Numbered from the stretch's first letter, positions 47,815 through 60,130 are shown. The stretch is DNA of 64,000 nt from Cephalopachus bancanus (GCA_027257055.1 JAPVLO010000001.1:15089501-15153500), one strand, 5' to 3'. Made by a program: numbers and translations. Notes: a model not told the origin generated them from the sequence alone.

Positions 47815-48775
47815 AAGTAAATGAAGGTGGATGAAAAACACATGGAACCGAACGACCTGGCACTTCTTCCAATGATTAGACACAGGGTGACTGTAGAACC
47901 CAGCCGTTCTATGCCCAGACATGCAGGGAACGAACACTCCAGAGGAATGGAAAGCCTCGTCCAGCCGGGCTCGGTGGCTCAGCCTGTAATCCCGCGCCTT
48001 TGGGAGGCTGAGGTGAGTGGATGGCCTGAGCCTGCGGGTTTGAGACCCGCCTGGGCAGCGAGACCTCATCTCTCCAATAAATTAAAAAATCAGCCGGGCG
48101 TGGTGGCGCATGCCTGTAATTCCGGCTACTCGGAAGGCTGAGGCGGAAGGATCGCCGGAGCCCAGCAGGTCGAGGCTGTGGTGGCCGGGAGCGGCCACTG
48201 CACTCCAGTCTGGGCGACAGAGTGAGACTCCAACTCAAAAAAAAAAAAAAAAAGAAAAAGAAAAGCCTCGTCCACATAAAACCTGCACGTGCATGTTCAT
48301 AGCAGCATCATTCACGTCAGCAAAGCATGAGCACAAGCCCTCGACGGGTCCAGCTGATTATGGACGGTGGGCAGTGCCTACACAGCTGAACACCGTTTGG
48401 CCATTAAAAGGAATTAAGTCCTGGTCCATGCTACGCAGGTGAAACTTGAAAATGGTCACACTAAGAGCAAGAAGCCAGCCACAGGACACCACGGACTGTG
48501 CAATTCTGTTCATAGGAAATTTCCAGATTGGGAAAATCCATTGAAACAGAAAGCAGATGAGCAGTTGCGGAAGGCTGGATGGGGGAGGACAGATGGGGAG
48601 GGGAAGAGGGTGCTCGCCAGAGGGGGCGGGATTCTCTGTGCAGGGAGGCAGATGTCCTAGGGCGGACTGGGGTGGGGGCAGGCATCTGTGACCACACTCA
48701 AAAGCACTGAATCGTGCGCTCTAAATGGGCGAATTAATGGTATGTGAATAATATCTCAATACAGTTGTTAAGAAA
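47815..48775 (+). mobile_element. L1M 3' end
   Basis: Forward L1M tail. Anchors are 'tgttcatagcagcatcattcacgtcagc', 'ggccattaaaaggaatt', 'catgctacgcaggtgaaacttgaaaatg', 'gcaagaagccagccacagg', 'aatccattgaaacagaaagcagatg' and 'ggtatgtgaataatatctcaatacagttgttaag'. Split by the Alu at 47951-48274. Confidence 0.88.
47951..48274 (+). mobile_element. Young Alu, full-length, 13-bp TSD
   Basis: Flanked by aaagcctcgtcca at 47951-47963 and 48262-48274. The body runs from gccgggctcggtggctcag through both arms to an A-rich tail. It carries the full set of younger-group diagnostics and is a good reference copy for that group. The A and B box regions of the internal Pol III promoter are present. Confidence 0.96.
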
Positions 48776-49124
48776 GAAATGCCAAGAAGCGCAGACTTGA
48801 GAACTGGGAGGGTTTTAGGAAAGATGCCGCTGAGAACCTGCGTCTGACGGTGGGATGTACTGATATCACAGAGCCTGAAAATGGTCCCCTTGCAAAACAC
48901 CTAGACGTGCTGTATAAAGCATGACACATATTCCAGGTGAATAGTTCAACTCATGAGAAAGTAAGAGGACCCTTCGAGGGCTCAGAAGCAAAGCAGAAAC
49001 TGGAAATCAGAGGGGTGTGTGAATAGGTGGTGTTTTGGCAGCCACGGGTGTCGGGTGGTTGTCGATGGCATTGCTGGTCTCATGGTCTCAGAAACCTAGA
49101 AACCTGTGTTTTGGGCTTCTTGTT

Positions 49125-49262
49125 GCTATTGTTTGGATAAAGGGTCTTGTTCTATTACCCAGGCTGGTCTCCAACTTCTGGTCTCAACGATCCTCCCACC
49201 TCAGCCTCCCGAGTGGCTGGGACTGCAGGCATACAACACCATGCCTGGCTGAGACCTGTGCA
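49125..49262 (-). mobile_element. Alu monomer
   Basis: A single reverse arm ('gggtcttgttctattacccaggctgg' to 'acaacaccatgcctggctga'). Confidence 0.8.
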
Positions 49263-52239
49263 TAGATGCCCCCTAATCAACAAGTGGGGCCTGCGTGAGA
49301 TGGGATGTCAAATGCGACATCACTCTTCCCTCACCCCTAAAGCCAGAATCTTGCTCAAAGTTCCATTCGCAGTACAGGCACGTTCTAAAAATAAGCTCCC
49401 TGTGGGCACTGCGTGGTGAGGAAACTGGACCACAGGCGGAGAGTGTTGGGGGGATTCCAGCCCGCCCTGTGCCTGCCCTAGTTTGGATTCACACTGCCAG
49501 CGTGGCCTGTGGACCCCCGGGTGGAGACACCCACCAGGCCATCCTGAGAGGTGCATCCCTCTCTGAGGCCCTAAAGATGCAGGCCCCTATGCTTGCCTGG
49601 AGGGCCATGCATCACAGTTTCCCGCAGGAGTGAGTCCTGCTGACAATGAACTTACAATCGCAAACTACAAAACCCGGGAGGAGCCGACTGCCCAGAACGA
49701 GAGGCCCCAGGACGTCAGCAGGAGGACAACTCAGGAACAGAATACGAGAGAGGGCAGGGCTTGAGGACCCCGGGCCAGAGGACACTGTGCAAAAGAAGTT
49801 CCAGAAATGAGAGGCCGTCTTTGCGATTGAGATGCAATGAATGGGTTCAAGAGTTGTTTGAGTCTAACTAAGGAGGGAATTTGCTAAAACGTGGAGAAAT
49901 TGCTCACAATGGAGAATAGCATGGGGGCGAGGGGAAATGTGGCCAACGGAGGCGAAGGCTGAGTGTGACGTCCGTCCACGCCCATGTGTGGCACCGCGTG
50001 AGACTCGGGGTGGTGTCAGGTGTGCCGAGGCAGCCAGCACCCCACACATGAGTGGCCCCATCCTTCTGAGGATGGACACTCGCCGATTCCCACCCGTGGA
50101 ATGGTGGGGAAGCCTTGCTCATGGGACAGATGCCCGTGCACGTGCCTGGAAGACCCCGCATGTGCACCAAGCCCGGTTCCTGTCACCGCCTTCCCAGGAG
50201 CACCGCGGCTCCATGCCTTCCAGACTTGCGGGCAGATGCCTCCCACAAGAGGCTTGACACCGGGAGAGGGCCAGAGCGTGGCTCACGTCTGGGGAAGGAT
50301 GGATTGTGCGGACCCGGCGCTTTCATGGGACTTGCACGAAACTCTCTTGTAATGGACGGGCAGAGGCCACAGGTGCTTGGTGTCAAGAGTGCAGGAAATG
50401 CGGGTGGCCCGTGTCACGCTGTGCTGCTCCCCCATTCCTCCGTGCAGCCCCCTCCTTGCATGCTGTGGCCCTGCTGTCTGTGGCCCTCTGCTTTCTGCTG
50501 CGACTTTCTAGGCATCGGTTTTGAGATGGCACCATGGGATTTTGAACCCGTACGTCCCTCTTCTAGCTCGGGCAGCAGGAAGGTGGCTGCAGAAACGGTG
50601 TCGGGAACTCTCCTGGGCTGGAGCACACGGGGACTGTGTGGACCCTTCTCTGGGGGGACGGGAGTCAGCCTCACACCTGACAGCCTCCACCCCCTCAGCC
50701 GCAGAGACGATGCCGTGTGGGAGATGCCTGCCCTGCTGATGGGGACGGGTGATAGGTCTGTCAATAGCTCCGAGAGGGAGGCTGGCCATTGTGCGCCCGC
50801 CGGGAGACCCTCTGCAGCTGAGCAAATACCCACCAGGGCCGCTGCTGGCCTGACGCCCCGGGGAAGCCAGGGTAAATAGGAAGGCCGGCTATTACAACAG
50901 GGAGGTCCCACAGCAATCCGGGATCAGCACGCGCCGGGGGCGTCTGCAAACAGAGACGGCGATTGCCGTGGTGACGCTGTCGGGGTGCCTGTAAGCTCGG
51001 TCCACGTGGGCTTCAGACGCAGGCTCCAAATGAGTGAGAATCTGCATGGTGGGAACGGGACATGGCAGAATCTGATTCGTGGAAGTTTTCCAGCGTAGCT
51101 GTTTGGCACCTGCCCCAAGTCCCGAGGCTAGAGAGAGAAAGTTGTTTCCTTGTAATTAAATCCTGGCACATTTCAAACCTTGACTTTGTGTGCTGGGATC
51201 AGCATGACTTGAGTGCTTATGTGAAGAGCCAGTTCACACCTCTCCCTTTGTCTAGATGTGGGAGTGCTATAAGGTGCTGACTGCGGACCGGGCGTCTTTC
51301 CTGAATGCTGAAACCTCCTTTCTAGCGTCTCCGCAGGGCATGCTATTGTTTTGTTGGGGCCAATCAGATGTTGCAGGAAGTTTAGAATAGTGTCAGGGAT
51401 CGGACTCTCCGATGCTTCCCGTGTCTGCTGGAGCACCCAGGCCGGGAGCACGTTTGCTTGCAGGACCTTAGGTTGCAACACCGGTTCCTGACTCGGCCCG
51501 GAAGGTCCCTGCTGTGTGGCGGGTGGGGATGTCGGTGCTGGCTCTCGTTTGGGGCTTTTCCAGGACGGGGGCCACAGGGCGCCACCTCCACCCTCACCAA
51601 TCCCATGACTTGCCCCAGACGTGCTGGTCCCATCCTCACACCTGGATGTTGTCGGGTAATTAAACGAGAGCCTGCAGACAAGGTGCCTGCTGAGTGCGCC
51701 TTGCCATTGTGTGGTGTGAGTGAGTGACAGTTCAGCGTTGGTGAGTCCTGAGACGGGATCTGGATTCGTGCCCCTGGTGATCATCACGGCCCAGTGAAGG
51801 AGGAGGGACGCAGAGGCCATTCTGGATCGGGAGGGCCTGAGCCTCCTCCCCTCTGAGGAAAAGAGGCCCAGCGAGGGACAGAATGGAGGCGCGTTCAAGG
51901 CAAGACAGCGTGGCCAGGACTCACGGCTGGCTGCCTGCAGGTGGAGACAGGACCCAGCGCCCAGCCACACCCTCTCTAAGCCTGTGGGGGAGGACGTGTG
52001 CCCCAGGACATGAGAGTTGGGGGAAGGTGTGGCTGCAGCTCCAGGGCCAGCCATGGGGCACAGGGTCGGGGCACACTCGGCTGGCCTGTGCCTGGGGCCC
52101 GAGGCAGCCTCACCCTCACTGCAAGAGCAGCCTCCAGGAGGAAGCGGGTAGAGTGGGTGGAGCGTCTGAAGGAGGCGTGGTCATCGGTGAGGACCGCAGA
52201 GAGGCCTGAAGGTGGGGCAGAGAAGCCCGTGGGCTTGTG
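49263..52239. other. Single-copy stretch without a gene
   Basis: About 3 kb of mixed to GC-rich sequence. Frames reach 254 codons (plus, 50115-50879) and 293 codons (minus, 51173-52054). Both are interleaved with frames on the other strand and show no recognisable domain, signal peptide or repeat motif. No known exon is recognised. Confidence 0.45.
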
Positions 52240-52500
52240 GTTCAGGGTGAGGGTCAGGGTCGGGGTCAAGTTTAGGTTCAGGGGTTAGGGTTAAGGGCTG
52301 GGGTTGGGGTTAAGGGTTAAGGGTTAAGAGGTTAGGATTGGGGTGGAGCCGGGCTTGGGGTGAGGGTTAAGGGTCAGAGAGAGGGTTGGGGTTAGGATTA
52401 AGTTTGGGGGTTGGGGTGGGGGTTGGGGTCCAGGTCAGGGTTAAGGGTTCGGGTTGGGGTTAGGAGATAGGGGTTAGCGTTAAGGGTTGGGGCTGGGGTC
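52240..52500 (+). repeat. Degenerate telomere-like G-rich repeat
   Basis: About 260 bp of interspersed gggtta, gggttg, ttaaggg, tcaggg and ttgggg units, including one exact gggttagggttaaggg stretch at 52282-52297. The G-rich strand is the plus strand. Variant telomeric hexamers such as TTGGGG and TCAGGG occur in proximal telomere tracts of primates. Similarity of a G-rich minisatellite by chance is the alternative. Confidence 0.8.
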
Positions 52501-52656
52501 CAGAGGGAAGACGGTGTGACCTTGGGAGTGACGTCACCTGGTGGAAATGGATGCCTGCGGCCAGCAGCACTGCCACAGTCTCCTGTCCCCTCGTCTCAGG
52601 GAGCAGCTTCAGCCCTACTGGCTCTCGGCTCTGCCTCCCCGTCACAGTCCAGGTGG

Positions 52657-52969
52657 TGTCTCTTGTTTTTTTTTTTTTTTTGAGTTGGAGTCTCACTCTG
52701 TCGCCCAGACTGGAGTGCAGTGGCCGCTCCCGGCCACTGCAGCATCGACCTGCCGGGCTCCGGCGATCCTTCCGCCTCAGCCTTCCGAGTAGCTGGAACT
52801 ACAGGCGCGCGCTACCACGCCCGGCTAATTTTCGATTTATTGTAGAGATGAGGTCTCACCAAGTTGCCCAGGTGGGTCTCGAACCCGCGGGCTCAGGCAA
52901 TCCACTCACCTCAGCCTCCCAAAGTGCTGGGATTACAGGCTGAGCCACCGAGCCCGGCTGTCTCCTGTT
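52657..52969 (-). mobile_element. Young Alu, full-length
   Basis: Reverse dimer with a T run at 52665-52680 and the full diagnostic set. It is bracketed by tgtctcttgtt (52657-52667) and tgtctcctgtt (52959-52969), one mismatch. Confidence 0.95.
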
Positions 52970-53119
52970 GTTTTGAAACTGCTCTGCCTGGCCCAGCTCA
53001 GGGCTGTTTCCTGGCCCCAGAGTAGCTTTGTGGGGGGGGGGCTCCCTTTCCCCCCTGGGACACACACTGCTGAGCGGTGGGGCGGGGTGTCCAGCGGCTG
53101 CAGGGTTATTCACGACACC

Positions 53120-53285
53120 TTGGGCCAGGCTCTTTGCCATGAGCCCTCTGGCAGGGCTAATGGATATTTCTTTCCCCTGAACTACTATCCCCTGGGATTA
53201 CCACCTGCCTCGTTACCAGGCTGCAGGCTATTTTCATGGCCAGCTGATAACTGATAAGGAAGCATGCTAATTGAATTCTTGGAGG
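53120..53285. promoter_or_regulatory. Candidate regulatory block
   Basis: Unique sequence with close-set motif-like words: 'ggctaatgga', 'ttacc', 'cagctgataactgataagg', 'gctaattgaattc'. These resemble homeodomain and GATA-type sites. Conservation is untested, so this is a suggestion only. Confidence 0.3.
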
Positions 53286-55009
53286 AAAAAAGGAGCCCCT
53301 TTTTCCAAAGATCCTCATTTGGGAGGGACGGCACACACTAGGCGTTTCCTTCCTGATTTTGAATGCAGTGGGGAAAGGGACAGAGGCGTGTCCATGGCTT
53401 GTACCTCAGAACGCAAACCCAGCCGATGTAGGACAGGGCGAGTGCGCATTTTGTGTTTGTTCGTCACGACATCCCGGGGCACCCGCGGGCATGCTGGCAA
53501 AGATACTCGTGCCACGAGTTGTGCACACTCCCAGCCCGTTCTCTGATTGTGATCGCTGGCTGTGTCTGAGCACCGACTGTGTGCTCTGGCATCCTTACCT
53601 GCTTGGTGATGGTGCTGAAGTTCATTTCCCTTTGTAAAAATCAAATCGCGGCGTTAACTAGCTTTGGGAACTGTGATAATTTACAAGAGGAATCGCCACT
53701 TGTTCTTCCTGTGTAAGGAATGTGCTTACCTCCTAATGTCTCAGATTTCACAGTTTGGCTATTTAGCTGGTTGAGTGTTCATTTCAATATCACGTCTCCC
53801 CAAGCCGCCCGGACATCCCACCCAAAGGCGTTACTTTCAAAATCCAAGCGTAAACATCTCACAACGCGATGAGTTTAGGAAGCCATGAACAATGGAGTCA
53901 GGAGACCGGGGCGGCTTTCACGGGAACACGGGCTCACCTGCACACGTGGCTTCTCCCATCACAAGTTGCACTGCTGGAGATGATGGCTTAATAGGCGCTC
54001 CTGAAATGTGGGGGAGAGCATGCAGGCGGGAAGCTCAACTTCTGCATTTCCTGGCTTCTTTGTGTTGAAATTAGTAAATGCACTACCCACCACCGTCGGA
54101 AAAGGGCTTTTGGAATTTGATTTCCATTCTCTCTAAGCTCCTGTGCCCACAAGAGAGCGCCTTGGGAAGAGTCGTGTTTGAATGCCGTGGAGGTGGGCTT
54201 CCAGGTGACAGTCTGTCCTGCTGCTTGGCGAGTGGCTGGGGGAACTGGTCAGTGGCGAGGGCTGGGGTGACCGGTCAGCGGCTCAGAGACAGGACGGCCG
54301 CCAGCTGCGCCCTCACCTGGGAAGCCAGAGGGGAGGGTGTGGCTGGGAATTGGCCCTGACGGGGTGTCTCAGAGGATGCCCTGTGGTCACGGGGAGATGG
54401 CCCGGAGTCCCATGTAGCAGTGGGGAGGGCGAGATGCCCCCTCTGGGCAGCCCCCTGAAGGTGCATCTCGGGCCTCAGGGTCGCCCCAGGTTTCTTTTGG
54501 GGAGACTTGACTTTATGCGAGTAGTGTCTGTTAGCACAAGATAGTGGGCCCTCATCTCACTTGATCTGCCGCTAATAATTAGATTAGTTAAAAATATCTG
54601 GGGGCATGGAGTGTCCTGGGTTTGACCGACTCCATCCAAGTCCTCCTCGCCTCTGGGGGTTGCTAAGGCAGCTGTCCTGGAGGTGTCCCTCTTGGTCCAG
54701 CCTTTTCTGAGCCATCACTGCGCACCATGTCCCTGCTGTGCCTCCTTGCTCAGAAACCCAGACTCCATGGCCTCGCCGGTGAGGCCTGGTGGGTGTCGGG
54801 CTCTGGAAGCCATCTCTCGGCACTCTGGGCTCGTGGACACTGAGCACTGGCCTGCTTCCTGTCTGTGGGCCTGAGGTGCCCTCTGCTTCCCCTTCCCTCC
54901 CCGCCTGTCTCCCCGTCTAAGGCCCCCATTTCACGTCTCAGCTCCGGGCGACTCTGCTGGGAAACCCCCGTCTCCTAAGGTACAGCTCACAACCCCTGTC
55001 TCTGCAGCT

Positions 55010-55190
55010 CCTTTAAGCGCTCGCGACTTAATTTCCTAAACTCAGTGTCTTTATCAGCAAGATAGGGCATTAATAGCCAGCAGGGAAGTCTGCGAGGATG
55101 AAGCGAAATCACCCGTGTAGCAGTCTGCTTACTGAGCGATCACCACGGGCTACACTCTGCTCTTGGTGCTGAGGATGTCGCCAAGAACAC
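55010..55190 (+). mobile_element. MIR SINE
   Basis: 'aaactcagtgtctttatcagcaagatagggcattaatag' is followed by 'gaggatgaagcgaaatcacccgtgtag', the order of the MIR core and 3' part. Confidence 0.6.
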
Positions 55191-55689
55191 ATAACCTTAA
55201 CCATGAGGCCGTGATGGGGCACCCACACCCTCCCCACAGCACGCTGGCACTCACCCACCAGGCCCGAGCTGGAACCAGTTCCTAAGCTCCTCGGGGTGGC
55301 TGAGCCTCTGGGAAACCCAGGGTGCCTTGTACTTATGGAAGGCGAGTTTACTAGCAAGGGGGACATCTCAAGGGACAACCCTGCATCATCCACCCTGGAG
55401 TTTGTGGCATCTGTTTCCAGTAGCGGCGTATTATGTGAGAGCTCAAGTCTATGTCTGTGGCATGGTGCTTCAGTCCTGCCCAAGGCTGTGCTCCATCATC
55501 TGTGGCCTGTTTTTGCAGGAGTGTGATGCTTTATCAAGGACTTCTCTGTGTTATGAGAATGTAGAGCTCTTGTATATACACAGGATAAAAATTACCTGCA
55601 TAAATTAGGAAATGAGAGCCCACAAATGCTGACTGCCTGTTCGCCTGTTTAAATGTTGGAGCATAGCTGGTTTTCAATCTTTTTGTACA

Positions 55690-55981
55690 GGCTGGGCTTG
55701 GTGGCTCATGCCTGTAATTTCAGCACTTTAGGAGGCTGAGGTGGGGGGATCACTTGAGGTCAGGGGTTGAGACAGCCTGCACCACAGCGAGACTTCATCT
55801 CTGTAAAAAATAAAAAAACTAGCTGGGCACTGTGGTGACTGCATGTAGTGCCAGGTACTTGGGAGGCCGAGCAGAAGGACTGCTTGAGCCCAGGTGGTTG
55901 AGGCTGTGGTGAGCTGTGATGGTGCCACTGCACTCCAGACTGGGCGGCAGAGTGAGACCTTACCTCGGAAGAAAAAAAAAA
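55690..55981 (+). mobile_element. Alu SINE, J-like
   Basis: Forward dimer from 'ggctgggcttggtggctcatgcctg' to an A run at 55972-55980. The left arm has 'cacttgaggtcaggggttgagac'. Confidence 0.93.
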
Positions 55982-56149
55982 TGTAAGAGAAGAACCATCT
56001 AAGTAATGTGTTCACTCTACTTTTCCTTCTCTCCCTCTTTCTCTTTCTTCGTGAATTCTTGCTCTAGGAGAAAGTGTAACTTTTTAAAAACATCTTGAAT
56101 TCTGTGTGTCTGACTCTTCCACCTTTGCGTTAATGTACATTTTTCTTTA

Positions 56150-56410
56150 TATTTAATTTTGGTGACAGCCAAATTGCAAGCCCTTAATTGAATTAACACA
56201 AATTAGACCCGAAAGGAGTTGAGGCACGAACATTTGGTCTGTTTCTTGAAAGCTCTCTTATTGCTGAGGCATGCTGAAAAAACCTCTTTCTTGGGAACGA
56301 CCCCAATTAAAGACACATTAGAGCTCGTGCCGGCAGCGTCTTCCCAGGCGGGGTGATTCATCACTGCTTCTGATCCTACTATTTCAGAACGCAAACGTCA
56401 AGCATTTAAA
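56150..56410. promoter_or_regulatory. AT-motif cluster, candidate enhancer
   Basis: A unique block with the near-palindrome ttaattgaattaa (56184-56196), 'acaaattag', 'ccaattaaagac' (56303) and 'catttaaatcc'. All are homeodomain-type AT cores. It sits between non-repetitive flanks. A regulatory role is inferred from composition only. Confidence 0.3.
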
Positions 56411-58389
56411 TCCAGTACTGACTTCAAGGATGAACCGGGCTTAGAGGGACTCGCTGCTCTGGGCAGTGGTGTCTAGCTAACTGGAAACCTTGGGGAGTTG
56501 ACAGGTGACCCTTATGTGAGATTTGCCAGGGAGACTGACGTGCACATGCTGCAGAAGGTGGTGTCAGGACTGAGGGGTAGAGACACGTTTTATAAACTCA
56601 AAGAACGCCAGGGCTGACTGGGTCCTAAGGACATCTGGTTCTCATCCGCATCTCTCTGCTCCCTGCCCCTGGCTGAAGTTCTTCTTCCTGCCTGTTGGAA
56701 CCGTGCAGTGGTCTGTTCCCTCTACCTCCCGAGACAGCTCGGGCCATCTTTCAACAACCAGGTCTAAGTAAATTATTCATGAGGTGAAGCAGAATTCAGT
56801 TGCCCTGTGGGTCTCGGCCACACCCCGGAAACGCTGGATTCCGTTTTTACGGGGAGCACGTCTTCAAATACTTAAAGGCAGCTGCCCCGTCCGTTCCAAG
56901 TCACCTTTAAGCTAAAACCAGTTCCTTTAACTTTCTCTCCTGGGTCATGGGTTTGTGTCCCTTCATCAGCCCAGTCCTTCTTCTCACTTCGGGAGATGCG
57001 AATGACTTCTGGAAGGCTCTGGACTGCAAGGGGGGTCCACCAGGACGGTGGGTGAGCCACGGTCTGCGTGGTTACCAGCTTTCCCGGTGATTCTCTTGCA
57101 GGCTGAAGCTCGATAGCTGCTGATCTGGTTTCCCCACTGTTCCGATGCAAAGGTGCCACAAGGAGGGAGGAACACTGCCTCCCTCTCCGCACTGGATACA
57201 GGGAGGGTTCCTGCCCGGCCTGTTACAGGCCCTTTCCTGGCCCTGGGTGCTAGGTGGTTCTTGCTCTCAGGGCTCAGCTTGGTACGGAAATCTGGGAGTG
57301 CTGCGGTCACTGCCAGGGCTGACCCGAGGGGTGCCTCCCACAGTCCACAGTCTTCTGCTAACAGCTGACTGCTGCCCTGCGTGTGCCAGTGTTCCTGAGT
57401 TTCCTTTGACATAGCACCGGGGGGAAGTTCTGTCCTGGGCAGAGCCCTCCTCCAACCCCTGGCGCTCAGCTGCCCCGGAGCACCTGCATCCTTCCCCCAG
57501 CAGCTGCCCGGAAAGGAGACTCACCGTGAGCCACAGTGATTGGATCTCAAGGACAGAGGAGCTCTGGGCACACTTCTCCTGCCATACAGGCCACAAGGCA
57601 AGAGAAAAGGCAGATGTGTCTCTGTCCCTTCGTTGCATGTTAAGAGAAGGGAAGAGGCCCACTTCTGTGATAGCTGTTTTTCCTGCATTGCCGAGCTATG
57701 GGGGCGGCCCAGAAAACCCTTCTGTGAAATGAGTGTGGCTGGTGTCAGCCGGCAGCCAGGCTCACCAATGTGGGGCATGAGTGTGGCTTTGGAGGCCCCA
57801 TTCCTCGGCAACCCCATTCCTTGCACTTACCCTCGGCGAGCTATGAAAAAGCAAGGAGGTCAAGGGCAAAGAGGAGGAGAAGGGCTGAGCTTGGTCGCCA
57901 GGCAGCGAGCACCGGCTCAAAATGCCACCAAGCAGCCAGCGCCAGCCCCGAGGGCCACCAAGCAGCAAGCACCCGCTCGCCAGCAGCCCCCGGCCCATAG
58001 GCCGTGCCTCCCCCAGAGAAGGGCCTGGAAACAGGCCGTGTGTGGCAGTTAGGGCCGATCAACTGTTTTCCATCAAAATGGAAACAAAGTCAAACAACAG
58101 GACTGCTTCCCCCTGGGGAAAACTTGTGTGTCTTCCCTACAGAAAGGCCGTTTTCATTATTAGTCTCAGAAAGAATGCTCTATGAGGCTTGCTTCCAGCC
58201 ACAAAGGGCTGCCTGTAGATAGGTATTGGTGATGCCTTCTTAGGTTGGAATCGCTGCTCAGTTCCACTGGAAAACTCAATTTTCCTTTTTTTTGGAGGGT
58301 TACCGATTGAATGGAATCTGTGCCGATGGCATCCAAGCTGGGCTGTTGCATTGTGTGGGCCAGCAGAACACAAGGAAGTCTGGGGTGTG
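56411..58389. other. Single-copy sequence without a supported gene
   Basis: The largest open frame (57540-58052, plus, 170 codons) ends in an Ala/Pro/Gln/Lys repeat produced by a short imperfect tandem repeat at about 57895-57990. I cannot relate it to a known protein. Smaller frames on the other strand overlap it. Confidence 0.4.
57895..57990 (+). repeat. Imperfect minisatellite 'gccaccaagcagc'
   Basis: Three to four imperfect units with 'gccaccaagcagc(c/a)agc' and 'cgccag(c/g)c' words. Confidence 0.7.
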
Positions 58390-58423
58390 CACTTGAAATT
58401 TGCTAAGAGCATAGTTCTTAAAT

Positions 58424-58459
<36 letters not shown>

Positions 58460-58600
58460 AGATAACGGTGTAGAGGGGATAGACATGCTAATTCGCTGGA
58501 ATGTGTGGTCATTTCATAGGAAAACATACATCAAGACATCAAGTTGTACACCTTGAAATGTATTGTTTGTGGATGCCAGTGACATCTCAGCAAAGCTGTT
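58390..58600 (+). mobile_element. Old L1M 3' tip with (CA)n expansion
   Basis: 'gttcttaaatctcacacac...' is followed by a (CA)n run at 58424-58456. Then come 'gtgagataacggtgtagagg', 'gctaattcgctgg', 'catcaagacatcaagttgtacaccttgaaatg' and 'acatctcagcaaagctg', in the order of an L1M 3' end. Confidence 0.75.
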
Positions 58601-59849
58601 TTCAGAAGGAAGATCCAGGGCTTGAGAGCGCGGGATTGGAGGGCTGCTGTGTCCAGAGAGGAGCAGCTGGTAACCGAAGGGACCCGTAAGCTGAGCCAGA
58701 GGCAAAACAGGGATGTGGAGTGTCCTGGTGGGTGTGGCCAGGGTGCCCTGCCGTCCCCTGGTGGAAGTCTGACAGGCCGTTCTCATACGTGATGACACAA
58801 AAGGGAATTCAAGTCCACGGCAAAGCCAAGTACAATTCCCCCCTTTCCTCTTGTCTTCTAGAGGATGCATTTGCTGAGCCGGCTCTTTTTATGCCTCCAA
58901 AGGGGCCCCGGCAAGCAGGTGAGTTTTCAGCTCTTACCTGCCTTCTGGCTACACCATGGCTGGCTGGGCAGACCATCCATGTGGACAGCTAGAAAACAAG
59001 ATCATCGCCATGGATCATCGTGTCGGTGGTGGCCACTCTCCTAAGAGGGGACTGTGAGCACACCTGACAGGTACCATCCCAAAGAGGCTGGTGCATTCCA
59101 ACCAACAGAGACACACTGTTCAGGCCGCTGGCTGAGCCGTGAGGCTGGCTTCTTCCCACGGAGCAGGGCTCAGGCGTCCACTGGGATGTGGTTCCCCCAT
59201 CTGTGGTCCGGCTGCCTCGTTTGCCCAACTGTCTGGCGGCACGGCGGAACCCAGGCCTTCACGCCCCAGGCCTTTCGCATCTCTGCCTGGGCACTGCCCC
59301 CTCTGGTTTCTCCAGGAGAGAATTCCTCACTGTGTCCCCCCTTCCTTCGGGGCTGGGCTGATGCCTCTCTCCCTTCCCTCTGTCCCTCGGGAGGACCACG
59401 TGACACCTGCCCCGTCCACCTTGGGGCTGGGAGTGTCTGGTGTGCAGCTGGCACTGCAGGCACGTGTGTGAGAGCTGTGACTGGGCACACGCTGCTCTGC
59501 TCTTGTGAGAGGGGCAGCCCTTTGGGCTGAGTTCCGTGGCCCCGGGGCTCCTCTCCCGCCTGACCGTGGAAGGACGCCTTCTGCCCAGGTCTCTGTGCTG
59601 TATTGAAAATGGAGGGCATGCAGGGGGCATGATAACGGTTCCCCCCGACCCACCTCCTCCGACGTAAGGTGACGCCAACTCTGTGCTTCGGGAGAGGCAG
59701 CTGTTCGCATCTTGCACGAGCGTGAATCTGCGTGCCGGGGCAGACGCACCAAAGACGTGGCAGCTGTGTGGGGATGATTTTTCATCCGCCAGCGGGACTG
59801 TCAAAACTCCCGGTCCTCGGAGAGTGTGTTTCTCACTGTCACGGGTGAG
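58601..59849. other. GC-rich sequence without a supported gene
   Basis: Overlapping frames on both strands (up to 206 codons, minus 59259-59879). No recognised domain. Confidence 0.4.
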
Positions 59850-60130
59850 ATAAACTTCCCCCAGTGCTGCCACGGCCAAGCTGCCAATTCCACATTTGCA
59901 TTTACTGGTTCAGTTTCAGATGGAATGCGCTGCCAGCCTGCTTTATTTTGGTTTGGGAAGGTAAATTGTAGCCATTATATTGGGACACAGAAACGCATAC
60001 TTAAATCTGCGGAGAAACACATTGCCAGGGCTGGAATCTGTCACTTAGGGATGGCTTGGCACGTGCGCCTCCCACCGGAAGAGGCATGTTTGCGGACCAG
60101 CGCCATTTTTCTCAAGATGAGCATGCCGAA
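59850..60130. promoter_or_regulatory. Candidate regulatory block with octamer
   Basis: Unique sequence with an exact POU octamer ATTTGCAT (59894-59901), 'ggtaaattgtagccattatattggg' with a CCAAT-like complement, and 'gaaattaacc'. Proposed from motif density only. Confidence 0.3.

Noticed and set aside
50115..52054. 254-codon plus and 293-codon minus frames as genes
   Set aside because: No recognisable domain, no consistent splice structure that I can see, and open frames on the opposite strand in the same GC-rich DNA.
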